DNA from: Pirellulales bacterium
Lineage (GTDB): Bacteria > Planctomycetota > Planctomycetia > Pirellulales > UBA1268
DNA: 62,851 nt
Assembly: GCA_016779265.1 (NCBI GenBank)
Contig: JADHNY010000012.1
Location: 1 to 62,851 of the forward strand
Direction of reading: 5' to 3'
Below are positions 17,065-24,181 of the stretch, piece after piece (the first letter of the stretch is position 1; each line of letters opens with the position of its first letter). Made by a program: the position numbers and the translations under genes. The notes beneath the pieces are model-generated. The model was given only the letters and a program-made list of their open reading frames with translations, was not told where the DNA came from and did no database searches.

Positions 17065-18984
17065 CTATTTTTCGTATTGGAAGACCCACTCGTAGTCAAT
17101 CCCCGGGGTGCGTTGGACGGCATCCCCGTAAATTCCCGGGCCTTCACTCCCAAAGATACCCGGAATCACGGTCTCCATCCGCGGCCACTCACCACCATCA
17201 TCGGTTTCCAGCCCACCGGCAATCGCGTCGAGTCGCTCCCGCAGCCGATCGAAGGCCCCTAGTGAGCCGAGCGAGGCCAGTTCACGCAGGTCGAGCCGCA
17301 GATCTTCCAACACCGCCACAGCTCGCCCACGACGTGCCGCGGATGCCACTCGATCGTACGCAGCAGCCAGATCGCCAAAGACCGCCCGTTCGATCGCCAA
17401 CTGCTGACGGATTTCGGGACGCTGATCGATTGCTGCGGTCAGTTCCGCAAGAGCCATCAGGGTCTGGCCCTCGCCCACCGTCACGCCAAGCTGCCCCAGG
17501 GCTGCCGACCTGGCAGCCTCTGCCTCACCAGGCTGCTCCGTTTCGAGGCTTCTCAGCAGCGTGTTGAGGTCATCGGCAGCCACCAGGCCAAGCACCTCGT
17601 CCGCCGCTCGCTCCCGCACGCTCTCGTCGGCGGCAGCCAACGCTCGTAGCAGGGTGTCCAGGGGCCGCAGGCTCACCGCGTGCCCAGGCTCCAAGAGGTC
17701 ATCGGTAGCCCCATCCAGCAGCGACTCCCAGGAGAGTCCCAGCCGAGAGAGCCCAGTTGTCGGGGCGGCACGGGTCACCACCGCTCGTGAAGCGGCCTCA
17801 GAGAGGCTCGTTCCGAGGGCCATCCGAGGAAACAGCCCAGTCGAGCCGACCATCATTTCCATGGGCCGGCCGTCCACATCATCGCCAGGCCGCCAGAAAT
17901 CGAGCCGCAGTGACTCCAGGGCAAACCGATCACCATCGGTCAGCACCTGGGCAATTCCCTGGTGTTCCGGCTGATCAGAGGGCTGTTTCTGTGAGTCGGA
18001 GAGGTCGTCGCTGGAGGCCACCTTCGACGCGAAGCGGTTAGTCAATCCCTTCACGAAGATGGTGAACAGGTCGATCCTGGGATCAACGCCGTCCCACACG
18101 GCCACGCCCCAGCGTTCTTCACCCGGCTGCAGCGGAGACTCACTGATCGAGACGGTGTCGTGAAGCTTTCGCGCCGGATCTTCCCGATCCTGAATCGCTT
18201 CAGCTGCACCGGGGATCACCCGATCGAGATACCCACGGTAGGCCGCGAGCCCTTCGCGAGGCAGGACCGACTCGTAGCTCTGTAGCACAAAATGCGGCAG
18301 AAACCGGACTGGCTCCTCGAACGGCTCTGTGAGCTGTGTGCCGGAGTCGGCCAGGTTTTCAGGCTCGAACGTGCCCGCCTCAATCAGCTTCTGCAGTTCC
18401 TCGCCGTTGCCGACCTCAACCTTGGCCCGCAGGCCTCCGATGTTCCGCACCCGGTAGACCAGATACCAGATGCGGGTTCGCTGCATCCGGCCACCTGCCA
18501 CTGGCACATCGATGTCGATCTGACGTGGCGGCTTGTAGGCAAACTCCAGGCACCAGACTTCATGCTGGAACGGATAGCCGAAGGTCGTCGAGTTGCCACC
18601 CTCACGGCGAGCGGTCGCCTGACCGAGCAGCGTGCGTGAGACTGCCGCCTCATGCGGCTCCCACTGCGGCGCCTGCCCGAGGGTGACCTCAAAGAACTCC
18701 TGCTGACGAAAGACATTCTCCGCCGACATGTCGGCCGGGCTGCTCGGCGGAATCACCGTCAGCACACCGGGGGCGAGTTCTCGGTAGCCAGGACGAGGAA
18801 GTTCTGCAGGAAGTTCACTCTGCGCGTACGTGGTCTCAAGCCCGCAGAGCGAGCCTCCAAGCAGACAGCAGGTCGCCGTCAGCAGGACTGCTGGCGAACG
18901 ACGAAACCGCCGACTGACACGGGACATCAACTTCTGTGAAGAGACCGCGAACGCTCGCAGGCCGCCAAACTGTGGTGAGGTCAT
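17065..18984 (-). CDS. Secreted protein of unknown function
   Basis: I do not recognise a family. The 639-residue product has a basic N-terminus followed by a hydrophobic stretch (SPAVLLTATCCLLGGSLCGL) and an AQ cleavage-like site, consistent with a signal peptide, so it is probably exported. The body has a region with EVWCLEFAYKPPRQIDIDV and RTRIWYLVYRVRNIGG, which suggests a beta-rich domain in the first half, and an Ala/Glu/Leu-rich helical second half (about 420-600). It ends with an aromatic tail (IDYEWVFQYEK). It lies 30 bases upstream of rpmA on the same strand, but a functional link is not evident. Confidence 0.75.
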   Translation of the reverse strand: MTSPQFGGLRAFAVSSQKLMSRVSRRFRRSPAVLLTATCCLLGGSLCGLETTYAQSELPAELPRPGYRELAPGVLTVIPPSSPADMSAENVFRQQEFFEVTLGQAPQWEPHEAAVSRTLLGQATARREGGNSTTFGYPFQHEVWCLEFAYKPPRQIDIDVPVAGGRMQRTRIWYLVYRVRNIGGLRAKVEVGNGEELQKLIEAGTFEPENLADSGTQLTEPFEEPVRFLPHFVLQSYESVLPREGLAAYRGYLDRVIPGAAEAIQDREDPARKLHDTVSISESPLQPGEERWGVAVWDGVDPRIDLFTIFVKGLTNRFASKVASSDDLSDSQKQPSDQPEHQGIAQVLTDGDRFALESLRLDFWRPGDDVDGRPMEMMVGSTGLFPRMALGTSLSEAASRAVVTRAAPTTGLSRLGLSWESLLDGATDDLLEPGHAVSLRPLDTLLRALAAADESVRERAADEVLGLVAADDLNTLLRSLETEQPGEAEAARSAALGQLGVTVGEGQTLMALAELTAAIDQRPEIRQQLAIERAVFGDLAAAYDRVASAARRGRAVAVLEDLRLDLRELASLGSLGAFDRLRERLDAIAGGLETDDGGEWPRMETVIPGIFGSEGPGIYGDAVQRTPGIDYEWVFQYEK

Positions 18985-19161
18985 GCGACACTCCGAACCG
19001 GATCGCGCGAGGAGCCCAAAGACACTGTGATTTTCAAAAACTGTCGGCTTTTTGGGAGGGAGATTTGGAGGGGACTATTGTGCAGGCTCGGTGCGGCCAC
19101 GCCTATCCCAATCGCCCCACACGCATGCAGTCTGCAACGGCATTGCCCACGGGATGGCGGT

Positions 19162-20001
19162 TCAGGCGGCAGCGCGGACATCGACCTGAGCGGAGATCAC
19201 GGCCTGATCCACCTCTTCCGCCAGGCTGGCATAGTCCTGCGCACCGTTTGAATCCGCTGCATATTCAAAAATCGACTGTCCAAAACTAGGGGCTTCGGCC
19301 AGTCGCACGTTGCGGCGGACCTTCGACTCGAACAGCCGAGCCGATGCCCACGATGGATGCCGTTCCACCGACGCCGCGAAGAACTCGGCCACATCGCGGC
19401 CCACTTCCGACGAGAGCCGCGTCGACGACTCATACATGCAGAGCACCACGCCGAGCAGCGACAGCTGCGGATTGACGTGATCGTGCACGAGTTCGATCGT
19501 CTCCAGCAGTTTGCTCAGCCCGTGCAACGCGAGAAAATGCGGCTGCAGCGGAAGGAGCACCTCTCCCACAGCAGCCATCGCATTGAGCGAAAGCAGGCCC
19601 AGCGACGGCGGGCAGTCGACAATCACGTAGTCGAAGCTGCCAGGCCCTCCATGCGTGCGAGGATCTGCCTCAAGCCGGCTCCGCAGGATCGCCTCGCGGC
19701 CCGGTTTGCCAGCAAGCGTGAGTTCTGCAGCCGAGAGATCGATGTGCGAGGGCACCACGACGAGGTTCTCCCCAGCCTGAACCGTGGCTTCAGCCAGCGA
19801 AATGTCGGCGGTGAGAAGTTCAAAACCGCTCACATGATGGCTGCCCGGCGTGACACCCACATGCAGTGTGGCGTGCGCCTGCGGATCGAAGTCGATCAGA
19901 CAGACCGAATGACCGGCACGGGCCAGTCCCACCGCCAGATTGACCGACGTGGTGGTCTTGCCCACGCCACCCTTCTGATTCGCTACTGCGATTGACCGCA
20001 T
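19162..20001 (-). CDS. ParA/Soj-family ATPase
   Basis: 279-residue P-loop ATPase of the ParA family, which positions DNA or large complexes. The deviant Walker A is ANQKGGVGKTTTSVNLA near the N-terminus, followed by CLIDFDPQAHATLHVGV (Walker A' / switch I) and YVIVDCPPSLGLLSLNA (Walker B / switch II). The ATG at 20001 is preceded by GAGGTG at good spacing; the open frame to 20142 upstream is not coding. No parB, parS-like cluster or known cargo gene is adjacent, so whether it segregates the chromosome or serves as an orphan positioner cannot be told. Confidence 0.9.
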   Translation of the reverse strand: MRSIAVANQKGGVGKTTTSVNLAVGLARAGHSVCLIDFDPQAHATLHVGVTPGSHHVSGFELLTADISLAEATVQAGENLVVVPSHIDLSAAELTLAGKPGREAILRSRLEADPRTHGGPGSFDYVIVDCPPSLGLLSLNAMAAVGEVLLPLQPHFLALHGLSKLLETIELVHDHVNPQLSLLGVVLCMYESSTRLSSEVGRDVAEFFAASVERHPSWASARLFESKVRRNVRLAEAPSFGQSIFEYAADSNGAQDYASLAEEVDQAVISAQVDVRAAA

Positions 20002-20110
20002 CGATCCACCTCGTGCTCGCCTGGCACTGCAAAATCGCCTGCCCGCGACCAGATACACCACCTGCTGGCGTCTGGACCGGTTGCGAGTGCGGCGGAGGGT
20101 AGGCCCTCCA

Positions 20111-20148
20111 GGCCTGCCAGAACAGGCCACTTTTGGCAGCATGCCAAA
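20111..20148 (-). terminator. Pair of hairpins between the small membrane-protein gene and the parA-like gene
   Basis: Two perfect inverted repeats lie in the gap: TTTGGCA/TGCCAAA (20132-20148, 3-base loop) and GGCCTG/CAGGCC (20111-20128, 6-base loop). Both are downstream of the 20171-20740 gene on the minus strand. No T-run follows, so they may be a weak or Rho-assisted terminator, or leader structures for the parA-like gene. Confidence 0.35.
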
Positions 20149-20170
20149 GCCGCCATTGAGAGACCGCCAG

Positions 20171-20740
20171 TTAGGGAGCGACTGTGTCGCTGATCCACGT
20201 GGCGAGTCCAGGCCCTAGCCGCCCCAGCCCCACGCGTCCCCCCTGCCCCACGACGGAGATCCAGCCTCCTTGGCCCTCATCGCCCAGATCAAGGACCAGC
20301 CGTAGCCCGTCACTCTCAGCAGCCGCAGATGAGTCGGCAAACACCATCAGCCAGTCCCAGGCTCCTGCAGGAAGCGTCGGGCCGGCGGCGGGAGCCGCCT
20401 CCCAGTCGAAGTTGGCATCTTCCACGAGTCCCCGGCGGAGGTGGACCAGCCCCTTGGCCTCGGAGATGTCAACGCGGCGGGTCGCCGTCGGGAGACCATC
20501 CACTTCTGTGAGCTGCCACAGCTCGACATGCGGGGCTCGCGAGATCGCAGTGGCAGCCTCCGTCCCGTAAAAGTCGAGGCACCGCTGGGTTTGGCCTCTC
20601 TGAAAGGCGATCGCCACAGAAGCCGCCGTGAGTCCGAGCAGCAGCAACGCCATCACCAGCAGGCCGCCTGCCCGACCGGCCGTGGCGTCAGAGCCGGACG
20701 GGGAGTTTGCAGCGGACGTGTGGTTTGACGAAGTCGACAT
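20171..20740 (-). CDS. Single-pass membrane protein of unknown function
   Basis: 189 residues with no family that I recognise. A Ser/Asn/Gly-rich cytoplasmic N-terminus (1-24) is followed by one transmembrane segment (about 26-46: GLLVMALLLLGLTAASVAIAF). The remaining ~140 residues are predicted outside the membrane, acidic and with no conserved cysteines pairs beyond CLDFYG. The C-terminus is Gly-rich (GQGGWISVVGQGGRVGLGRLG). It is transcribed divergently from the aroB pair and lies 169 bases upstream of the parA-like gene. Confidence 0.65.
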   Translation of the reverse strand: MSTSSNHTSAANSPSGSDATAGRAGGLLVMALLLLGLTAASVAIAFQRGQTQRCLDFYGTEAATAISRAPHVELWQLTEVDGLPTATRRVDISEAKGLVHLRRGLVEDANFDWEAAPAAGPTLPAGAWDWLMVFADSSAAAESDGLRLVLDLGDEGQGGWISVVGQGGRVGLGRLGPGLATWISDTVAP

Positions 20741-20821
20741 GTGCAGGATTCCTCGGCGGGCGACATGTATACTCTGGTACTGTTCCCTGATTCAGACCAG
20801 TCCTTGTCGGGTTTCAACCGT

Positions 20822-21052
20822 ATGGCAAACGCTTTTGACCCTTATCGTGAAGCACTCGTCGTTGAGCATCACACGCTCTGGCCCGATGAATACGCCGACT
20901 GGTCTGAGGCTGATCGCGAGCGTGTCGAGCCGTTGCTGCATGCCAGCCCTGCAGAAGCGGCTGACCTGGAATATGTGCGGCAGCACACCGGTTTTGCTCG
21001 TGTGATCACAGTCACGCCGGAAGACCTCGAACGGGTGAGTGTCGGCTCGTGA
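20822..21052 (+). CDS. Small conserved-looking protein upstream of aroB, function unknown
   Basis: About 76 residues from the ATG at 20822 (MANAFDPYREALVVEHHTLW); longer versions from ATG 20765 or GTG 20741 are possible, but a TATACT box at 20768-20773 would then fall inside the gene. The product is acidic and soluble (PDEYADWSEADRERVEPLLH, ending LERVSVGS). I do not recognise a domain. Its TGA overlaps the aroB GTG start (GTGA), a sign of translational coupling, which supports it as a real gene. Confidence 0.7.
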   Translation: MANAFDPYREALVVEHHTLWPDEYADWSEADRERVEPLLHASPAEAADLEYVRQHTGFARVITVTPEDLERVSVGS

Positions 21053-22179
21053 CGCCCCAGACCGTTCGCGTGGAACTCGCCGCCGCGGGCGGCTGTGATC
21101 GCTCCTACGACATCCGTGTTGGCCAGGGAATTCTCGCCGAAATCGGCCCGCAGCTCGCTGCCCACAAGGTCACGAGAGCTGTGGTGATTGCCGATGCTGC
21201 GGTGGTGGCTCAGCATGCCAGGATTGCCCTCGAAAGTCTGCACGCTGCCGGCCTCGACACGCTCGTTCTCGAAGTCGCGAGTGGCGAGGGCTCAAAGGCC
21301 GCGGGGGAAGCGGCTCGCCTATGGGGCGATTTGGCTGAAGCGGCCGTCGACCGGAAGACCCATATCGTTGCGGTCGGCGGAGGCGTTGTCGGCGACCTGG
21401 CGGGCTTTGTCGCCGCGACGTATGTCCGCGGCCTGGCCGTCTGGCAGGTGCCCACCACCCTGGTCGCTCAGGTTGACAGCGCAATCGGCGGAAAGACCGG
21501 TATCAATCTCCCTGCCGGAAAGAACCTTGTCGGCTGTTTCTGGCAGCCTCGCGGCGTGTTCTCCGATATCAACAGTCTGGCCACGCTGCCGAAACGGGAA
21601 TATCTCAGCGGCTTAGCTGAGGTGGTGAAGTATGGCGTGATTCGTGACGAAAGCTTCTTCGCTTGGCTCGAAGAACACCGGCAGGCTGTGGCCGCAGCAG
21701 ACCCCGCGGCGTTGCATCACATCATTCTCACCTCGAGCCGCCACAAGGCAGAGGTCGTCTCGCAGGACGAGCACGAAACCTCCGGACTCAGGGCGATCCT
21801 CAACTACGGCCACACCTTCGCCCACGCCTTTGAATCCGCCTCTGGCTATGGCCGCTTCCTTCATGGCGAAGCGGTGAGCCTCGGCATGGTCGCGGCTGCT
21901 CGGCTTGCCTGTCGGCTCGGACGGATCGATTCCGAACTTGTGGATCGGCAGAATCGACTGCTCGCTGAACTGGGGCTGCCAACCGACGTCGACAGCGTGG
22001 CCCGGGAGCTCGCCACGGATGAGCTACTGGCAATCATGCGTCGCGACAAGAAGGCCGTCTCAGGCCAGCTCCGATTTGTGCTGCCGACACGGCTGGGGCA
22101 TGTGGAACTCGTGGATGGCATCTCAGCGGCCGACGTGGCCGCCGTGTTGGAGACGACGGGGCTGGAGGCGACGGGCTAG
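21049..22179 (+). CDS. aroB: 3-dehydroquinate synthase
   Basis: 376 residues; converts DAHP to 3-dehydroquinate, step two of the shikimate pathway, using NAD and a divalent metal. Family features: IVAVGGGVVGDLAGFVAATYVRG (NAD-binding region), VPTTLVAQVDSAIGGKTGIN, NLVGCFWQP, and the metal-binding part with EVVKYGVI and LNYGHTFAHAFE followed by LHGEAVSLGM. The start is GTG at 21049, overlapping the stop of the small upstream gene by 4 bases. Normal length; a hairpin at its 3' end may end transcription. Confidence 0.96.
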   Translation: MTPQTVRVELAAAGGCDRSYDIRVGQGILAEIGPQLAAHKVTRAVVIADAAVVAQHARIALESLHAAGLDTLVLEVASGEGSKAAGEAARLWGDLAEAAVDRKTHIVAVGGGVVGDLAGFVAATYVRGLAVWQVPTTLVAQVDSAIGGKTGINLPAGKNLVGCFWQPRGVFSDINSLATLPKREYLSGLAEVVKYGVIRDESFFAWLEEHRQAVAAADPAALHHIILTSSRHKAEVVSQDEHETSGLRAILNYGHTFAHAFESASGYGRFLHGEAVSLGMVAAARLACRLGRIDSELVDRQNRLLAELGLPTDVDSVARELATDELLAIMRRDKKAVSGQLRFVLPTRLGHVELVDGISAADVAAVLETTGLEATG

Positions 22180-22186
22180 AAGCCCG
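22172..22186. terminator. Short hairpin at the aroB stop codon
   Basis: A perfect 6-base inverted repeat with a 3-base loop (CGGGCT / AGCCCG) contains the aroB TAG stop. It lies in the 22-base gap between the convergent aroB and PAP2-like genes. No T-run follows on either side, so it is at best a weak bidirectional terminator. Confidence 0.3.
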
Positions 22187-22201
22187 CAGCTTGTTCGCTT
22201 C

Positions 22202-23626
22202 CTACCAACGTGTCTCAAAGCCCATCCCGCTGCCGCCGCCATAGAGCGGAATCGGCATGACGTTGACCTGCATTCCGACGAAGTGCATCTCGGTGTCGTT
22301 GACCGCCATGGCGCTGGCGAAGGCGAGATACCAGCCCAGGAATGACTGCGACGGATAGTGAGCGTTGTCGGTCATACGAGACAGGCCAACGAACGTTGAG
22401 CAGACGTAGAGCGACCCCTTGGCAACCGGGTCTTCGACCATCGTGGCTGCAGCCAGAAACGGCACAGCCCCCATGAATGAGTGACCGCTGACACCGTTGT
22501 TGTCGTTGAAGAACACCCACTTGCTGCCGGCGGAGCTCTCGTCAGGCCGAGAGGCGCCCGTGGCCATCTGCAGCACATAGAGAGGTGGCGCTCCGACCGC
22601 GATAATACGGAGGCTTCGTGACCCCCAGCCACCGATCGCATCTCCCAGCGGCCGGCCTTCCAAGAACAGTCCCGTGGTGGCAGCCACGGCGAAGATTGGA
22701 ATGGAATACCGGCCCTCGCCGATGTCTTTGCAGTCTGAGAAGAAGGTGCCCAGATCACTCGGCGTGACACTCTGCTGCCAGGCCGTCTGCAGTGTCTGAT
22801 CAAAGCCGGTGTTTGCCATCAAGGCACCGGCCCCAAACGCAGCCGTCGTGCAGACAAGTGACTGGCAGTCGTAGAAGTTCCGGTAATCCTCCAGCACCTT
22901 GTAGCCAACACGCGCGAGTCGGGGAAACCGACTGTCGGCCCAAGGCACGGTGCGCGGCCGCTGCCAATAGTCATCGAGGTCCGGCAGAGGAGCAACGACC
23001 TCTGCCGGTGCCATCCGGGCGACGAGCGACGCGGTGAACTGGTCGGAAGGATCCGGGCCCACTTGGCTGTGCGCGACCGCTTCCCAGTGCCCGACCGGTG
23101 CAATCCCTGAGACCACATCGAGCGGCAGGCTGTTCGCAGCGGTCTGCGAGTCTGGTGGAGGACCGGAGAGCACCTGGGTCTCCACGATGCCTTCCACCCA
23201 CGCACCACCAGCTCCCGGAACAACACGCACCACAACACGTTGGCGTTGCGGCGGCCAGCCTGAGACTGCGCTGCGGCCAAGCCCCGGCTCTGTCCAGGAA
23301 GACTCGATCACTCCGGCCCGTGGTGGGACGGAAGCGAAGTCAGGCGGATCAATACGAGCAACCACATGGCTCGCGGAAACCGTCGCAAGAGTCTCTTCCC
23401 AGAGCCGCACCGCGTCACGGCTGGGCAAAAACACCCCGCCCTCTTCTATGTCGTCAGGAACAACCGTCTCAAGCAGTGATTCCGTGGCAGGCGTCGCATC
23501 GAGCGTTTGAGCCGCCGCTGGCAACGCCAGCAGCCCTACGATCACCACACAGAGCCAGACCACCAGCTCGCTCGCCAGCGGCTGGAAACGCAGCCTGCAT
23601 CTCGTGGGTGTGGGCTGGGAAGGCAT
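22202..23626 (-). CDS. Secreted PAP2-like (type 2 phosphatidic acid phosphatase fold) protein
   Basis: 474 residues from ATG 23626. A signal peptide is clear (ELVVWLCVVIVGLLALPAAAQ, cleavage near 40). Residues 60-240 resemble nothing I know. The C-terminal ~200 residues follow the PAP2 layout, with hydrophobic helices and three motif remnants: ASRP (358-361), GVSGH (378-382) and SRMTDNAHYPSQ (416-427). Compared with the family pattern K-x6-RP, PSGH and SR-x5-H-x3-D, the lysine, the proline and the final aspartate are replaced by Q, V and Q, so activity is uncertain. The frame is open to 24031, but the signal peptide argues for the chosen start. It is convergent with aroB. Confidence 0.75.
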   Translation of the reverse strand: MPSQPTPTRCRLRFQPLASELVVWLCVVIVGLLALPAAAQTLDATPATESLLETVVPDDIEEGGVFLPSRDAVRLWEETLATVSASHVVARIDPPDFASVPPRAGVIESSWTEPGLGRSAVSGWPPQRQRVVVRVVPGAGGAWVEGIVETQVLSGPPPDSQTAANSLPLDVVSGIAPVGHWEAVAHSQVGPDPSDQFTASLVARMAPAEVVAPLPDLDDYWQRPRTVPWADSRFPRLARVGYKVLEDYRNFYDCQSLVCTTAAFGAGALMANTGFDQTLQTAWQQSVTPSDLGTFFSDCKDIGEGRYSIPIFAVAATTGLFLEGRPLGDAIGGWGSRSLRIIAVGAPPLYVLQMATGASRPDESSAGSKWVFFNDNNGVSGHSFMGAVPFLAAATMVEDPVAKGSLYVCSTFVGLSRMTDNAHYPSQSFLGWYLAFASAMAVNDTEMHFVGMQVNVMPIPLYGGGSGMGFETRW

Positions 23627-23796
23627 ACGAGGAAACAACACCTGAGCAAAACCGGCAAAAACAGACACGCCACAACACATGCGGCGAGCCAACACAACGG
23701 CCGCGGGATAGTGGCGAGCCCACACGCCAGACGCAACCCAGAAAAGCACCTCTCCATCGCTCCTGGGCAACCCAATCCCCCACACGTACACCCAAA

Positions 23797-23832
23797 CCAC
23801 CGATCCCTCCGCTTCCTTTTCGATGAGCGAGG
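23797..23832 (+). repeat. 36-base direct repeat, copy 1
   Basis: Matches 24091-24126 at 33 of 36 positions. The shared core is CCGATCCCTCCGC, followed by a TTTCG-containing segment and TGAGCGAGG. The two copies start 294 bases apart and frame the divergent region between the PAP2-like gene and recQ. Confidence 0.75.
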
Positions 23833-24005
23833 GGGAGCCCGGGGCCGAGCCACCGGCGTGGGTTTTCGAGCGGAGCCCGGAAGGCGAGAGCGAGAAAACC
23901 TCGAGTGAGACAAGGGCCACGGAGGGCCCGCAGCGAACGTCCGGTGGGCGGCTCCCGGGCTCACCCGAGCGGTCCCAACAGAAATCGGCTGCGGGACGGT
24001 GGATG

Positions 24006-24090
24006 TCTCGTCGCAGAGATTTTTTCGCCACATATCCCTGCGAGCGGCGAGCGTCTCACAAGGGCGAAAAACTCAACGCTCCTCAAGCAC
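24006..24090 (+). repeat. Dispersed structured repeat, copy 1
   Basis: It opens with TCTCGTCGCAGA, then a left arm TTTTTCGCC (24021-24029), a 33-base loop, a right arm GGCGAAAAA (24063-24071) and AACGCTCCTCAAGCA. The same order of elements occurs at 43191-43280, where the arms read TTTTTCTCC / GGAGAAAAA. The arm change is compensated on both sides, which indicates that the paired structure is kept. Confidence 0.65.
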
Positions 24091-24126
24091 CCACCGATCC
24101 CTCCGCCTCCCTTTCGTTGAGCGAGG
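24091..24126 (+). repeat. 36-base direct repeat, copy 2
   Basis: Second copy of the unit at 23797-23832 (33 of 36 identical). It directly follows the structured repeat at 24006-24090 and ends 55 bases before the recQ start. Confidence 0.75.
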
Positions 24127-24181
24127 AGCCTCGCCCTGCTCTCTGCTATTCTTGGGGTTCTGAACGCTTCGTGAGGATGCC

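Larger units (their letters stand above)
23627..24181. other. 555-base divergent intergenic region with repeats
   Basis: The gap between the PAP2-like gene and recQ has no gene that I can support. It contains a 36-base direct repeat (23797-23832 and 24091-24126), a hairpin with GGTTTTC/GAAAACC arms (23861-23900) and a structured element at 24006-24090 that recurs at 43191-43280. Several open frames cross it on both strands, but none has a plausible start signal or recognisable product. Confidence 0.6.
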
